Below, in pieces: positions 62,685 to 64,000 of a stretch of DNA of 64,000 bases. The DNA is from CAIODY01 sp046051225 (GTDB taxonomy: Bacteria > Bacteroidota > Bacteroidia > Chitinophagales > CAIODY01), in NCBI GenBank assembly GCA_046051225.1, contig JBJOOR010000017.1, positions 1-64,000 on the forward strand, read 5' to 3'. The stretch's first letter is position 1. Every line of letters begins with the position of its first letter. Under the pieces are notes generated by a model. It did no database searches, was not told the DNA's origin, and worked only from the letters and a program-made list of their open reading frames with translations. The translations under genes were made by a program, and so were the position numbers.

Positions 62685-63041
62685 CGGGCTGCAAATGTAG
62701 CTAAAAGATTAATGAGTGGTATAACATCTTTAATTCAATTTTATTGTGTGCTGATTTTTATTGTTGTTCAGGCTAAGTAAGTGGAAATAAGCTTTGATAA
62801 AATTTGATGATTGACAAAGGAAGATTGCCGAACAATTCGGCAAAAACGACACTACTTCTTGTTTTGTTACCAAGCTATTGGTTAAAGTTTATCCATCATT
62901 TTTTAAGATTATAAAATGGTTTTGGATGTTATATAATGATTTTACAAGCTTGGTACAATTGGAAAATATTTACGAAGTAAAAAATAGACTTATATTTTAA
63001 AACTAACTAAGAAAAATTGCTTCTCATAATATTTTGAAATT
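62685..63041. other. Intergenic stretch, mostly empty
   Basis: About 350 bases. The left end holds the bamD promoter. A hairpin at 62825-62843 (TTGCCGAA-CAA-TTCGGCAA) is the only other clear structure. No gene seen. Confidence 0.5.
62692..62699 (-). promoter_or_regulatory. Putative -7 box of bamD
   Basis: Reverse-strand TACATTTG matches TAnnTTTG only 8 bp ahead of the bamD start codon, implying a very short or absent leader. Confidence 0.5.
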
Positions 63042-63689
63042 CTACGCCTCATTTTCAATCACTTTTTCTTCTTGTTTTTGGGAAAAAAATTTAGTTTGAA
63101 ATAAAAGAATAGCAATTACCCCACAAGTGATTGCAGAATCGGCTACATTAAAAATGGCATCAAAAAAAGCAAAATATTTTCCACCCCAAAATGGAATCCA
63201 ATTGGGTAAATAGCCTTCCCACAAAGGAAAATAAAGCATATCAACTACCTTGCCTTGCAAAAATGGAGCATAGCCCCCACCCTTCGGAAATAATGTAGCT
63301 ATCTGAAAAGGTGTGCTTTCAGAAAAAATTAAACCAAAATAAATACTATCTAAAATATTGCCAACAGCACCAGCAAAAATGGCACTCATACAAATGATAA
63401 AACCTATATGCAAATTATTTTTTATTGATTTATAAATGAAAAAATAGAAGATAGATGCCGATGCAATTATCCTGAATACAGATAATAATAATTTACCCCA
63501 AACACCTTCTAACTCTAAACCAAATGCCATTCCTTTGTTTTCGATAAAGTGTAATTGAAACCAATTAGTAAATTGAACTTCATCGCCAATTTTAAAATTT
63601 GTTTTAATATAAATTTTTAAAAACTGGTCTATCAACAATACCATGAAAATGGTAAGCAATGCAAACTGAAATTTTTTATTTTTTAACAT
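63042..63689 (-). CDS. lspA: Lipoprotein signal peptidase (SPase II), 215 aa
   Basis: Inner-membrane aspartyl protease that removes the signal peptide of lipoproteins. Four transmembrane segments. IDQFLKIYIKTNF opens the first loop; the catalytic aspartates are in GNILDSIYFG and FNVADSAI. A central insertion (about residues 125-175) is longer than in E. coli but usual in this phylum. The start at 63689 (ATG) is preferred over a TTG two codons earlier, because a -7 box (63693-63700) overlaps the latter. Confidence 0.95.
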   Translation of the reverse strand: MLKNKKFQFALLTIFMVLLIDQFLKIYIKTNFKIGDEVQFTNWFQLHFIENKGMAFGLELEGVWGKLLLSVFRIIASASIFYFFIYKSIKNNLHIGFIICMSAIFAGAVGNILDSIYFGLIFSESTPFQIATLFPKGGGYAPFLQGKVVDMLYFPLWEGYLPNWIPFWGGKYFAFFDAIFNVADSAITCGVIAILLFQTKFFSQKQEEKVIENEA

Positions 63690-63692
63690 TTG

Positions 63693-63700
63693 CAAATATA
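63693..63700 (-). promoter_or_regulatory. Putative -7 box of lspA
   Basis: Reverse-strand TATATTTG matches TAnnTTTG and ends 3 bp from the preferred ATG, so the transcript would be leaderless or nearly so. Confidence 0.45.
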
Positions 63701-63706
63701 AAAAAT

Positions 63707-63742
63707 AATAAAGCTTTGCCGATAGTGTAGCAAAGCTTTATT
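63707..63742. terminator. Hairpin with perfect 13-bp stem
   Basis: AATAAAGCTTTGC (63707-63719) pairs exactly with GCAAAGCTTTATT (63730-63742). It lies just upstream of lspA and downstream of the gene at 63816, so it can help terminate the latter. Confidence 0.7.
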
Positions 63743-63763
63743 GATAATTAATATTAAATTAGC

Positions 63764-63800
63764 AAAAAAAGCCCCGATAAAATGTATCGGGGCTTTTTTA
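63764..63800. terminator. Bidirectional terminator
   Basis: A GC-rich stem (GCCCCGATA with TATCGGGGC) is flanked by long A and T runs, typical of a bidirectional rho-independent terminator. Confidence 0.88.
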
Positions 63801-63815
63801 AAATAGCTAAAACAA

Positions 63816-64000
63816 TTAATGATTTACAACTACACTTCTTGTAAACGAATTGTGATGCGAATCAGTTAATGAAATATTGTAAATGCCTGAAGGCAATTTT
63901 GCAACATCAAACTCTAACACATTTTTACCTTCCACTAAATTCACATTCTTATTTTCATAAGTTGCGCCTTTTTCATCAATCAATGTTATTACTGCATAAT
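63816..64000 (-). CDS. 3' end of a T9SS-exported protein (truncated by window edge)
   Basis: The last 61 codons are in view. The frame reads ...VEGKNVLEFDVAKLPSGIYN then ISLTDSHHNSFTRSVVVNH and stop. The LPSGIYNISL strand and basic end are the signature of a type A T9SS sorting domain. The rest of the protein lies to the right of the window. Confidence 0.85.
   Translation of the reverse strand, partial: YAVITLIDEKGATYENKNVNLVEGKNVLEFDVAKLPSGIYNISLTDSHHNSFTRSVVVNH

Overview
The window reads as chromosomal DNA of a member of the Bacteroidota, probably near the Chitinophagales or a similar uncultured lineage. The evidence is a very AT-rich sequence; Bacteroidota-type promoter -7 boxes (TAnnTTTG) just ahead of several genes; several secreted proteins ending in type IX secretion (T9SS) sorting domains; a Bacteroidota-type topoisomerase IV pair; and an omega subunit, BamD, HscA and YqgE typical of the phylum. 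No species can be named from sequence alone.

Left part (1-8400), a mobile island. It holds a large serine recombinase with a small upstream ORF, a second partial copy of the recombinase tail bracketing two small cargo genes, a VirD4/TraD-like DNA-transfer ATPase, small hypothetical genes, a two-helix membrane protein, and a tyrosine integrase. The integrase points away from the 3' half of a tRNA-Leu(UAA) gene (8341-8399), which still carries the tRNA's terminator. This is best read as the right attachment site of an element whose left end lies outside the window. Just beyond it sit a HigBA toxin-antitoxin pair and an array of palindromic repeats.

Middle part (9.9-25 kb), mostly core genes: a large repeat-rich T9SS cargo; a run of lipoprotein, 3-hydroxyacyl-CoA dehydrogenase, ThiG and LTA-synthase-like sulfatase; then a reverse-strand block of SDR, chorismate synthase, M24 peptidase, GH18 chitinase, polyprenyl diphosphate synthase and flippase.

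From 25 to 43.9 kb: topoisomerase IV genes parE and parC, separated by a four-helix-bundle gene inside a perfect 21-bp inverted repeat; T9SS proteins; YqgE; a CCG-type iron-sulfur protein; a PIN toxin-antitoxin pair with a palindromic operator; penicillin-acylase family hydrolase; POT peptide transporter; TPR protein; HscA; OsmC. Two gene 3' ends (parC and hscA) recur downstream of apparently inserted genes.

From 44 to 46.3 kb: a degenerate tandem array in which a small secreted protein alternates with an outer-membrane-barrel-like protein. The copies share near-identical junctions and signal peptides but have unrelated-looking mature parts. This is the most unusual structure in the window. 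From 46.4 kb to the end: dnaX, a TolC/HlyD pair, a GT-C-like membrane protein, mreBCD, rlmN, a LuxR-type response regulator, a 13-repeat RCC1 protein, pdhB, serC, omega, bamD, lspA and the 3' end of another T9SS protein.
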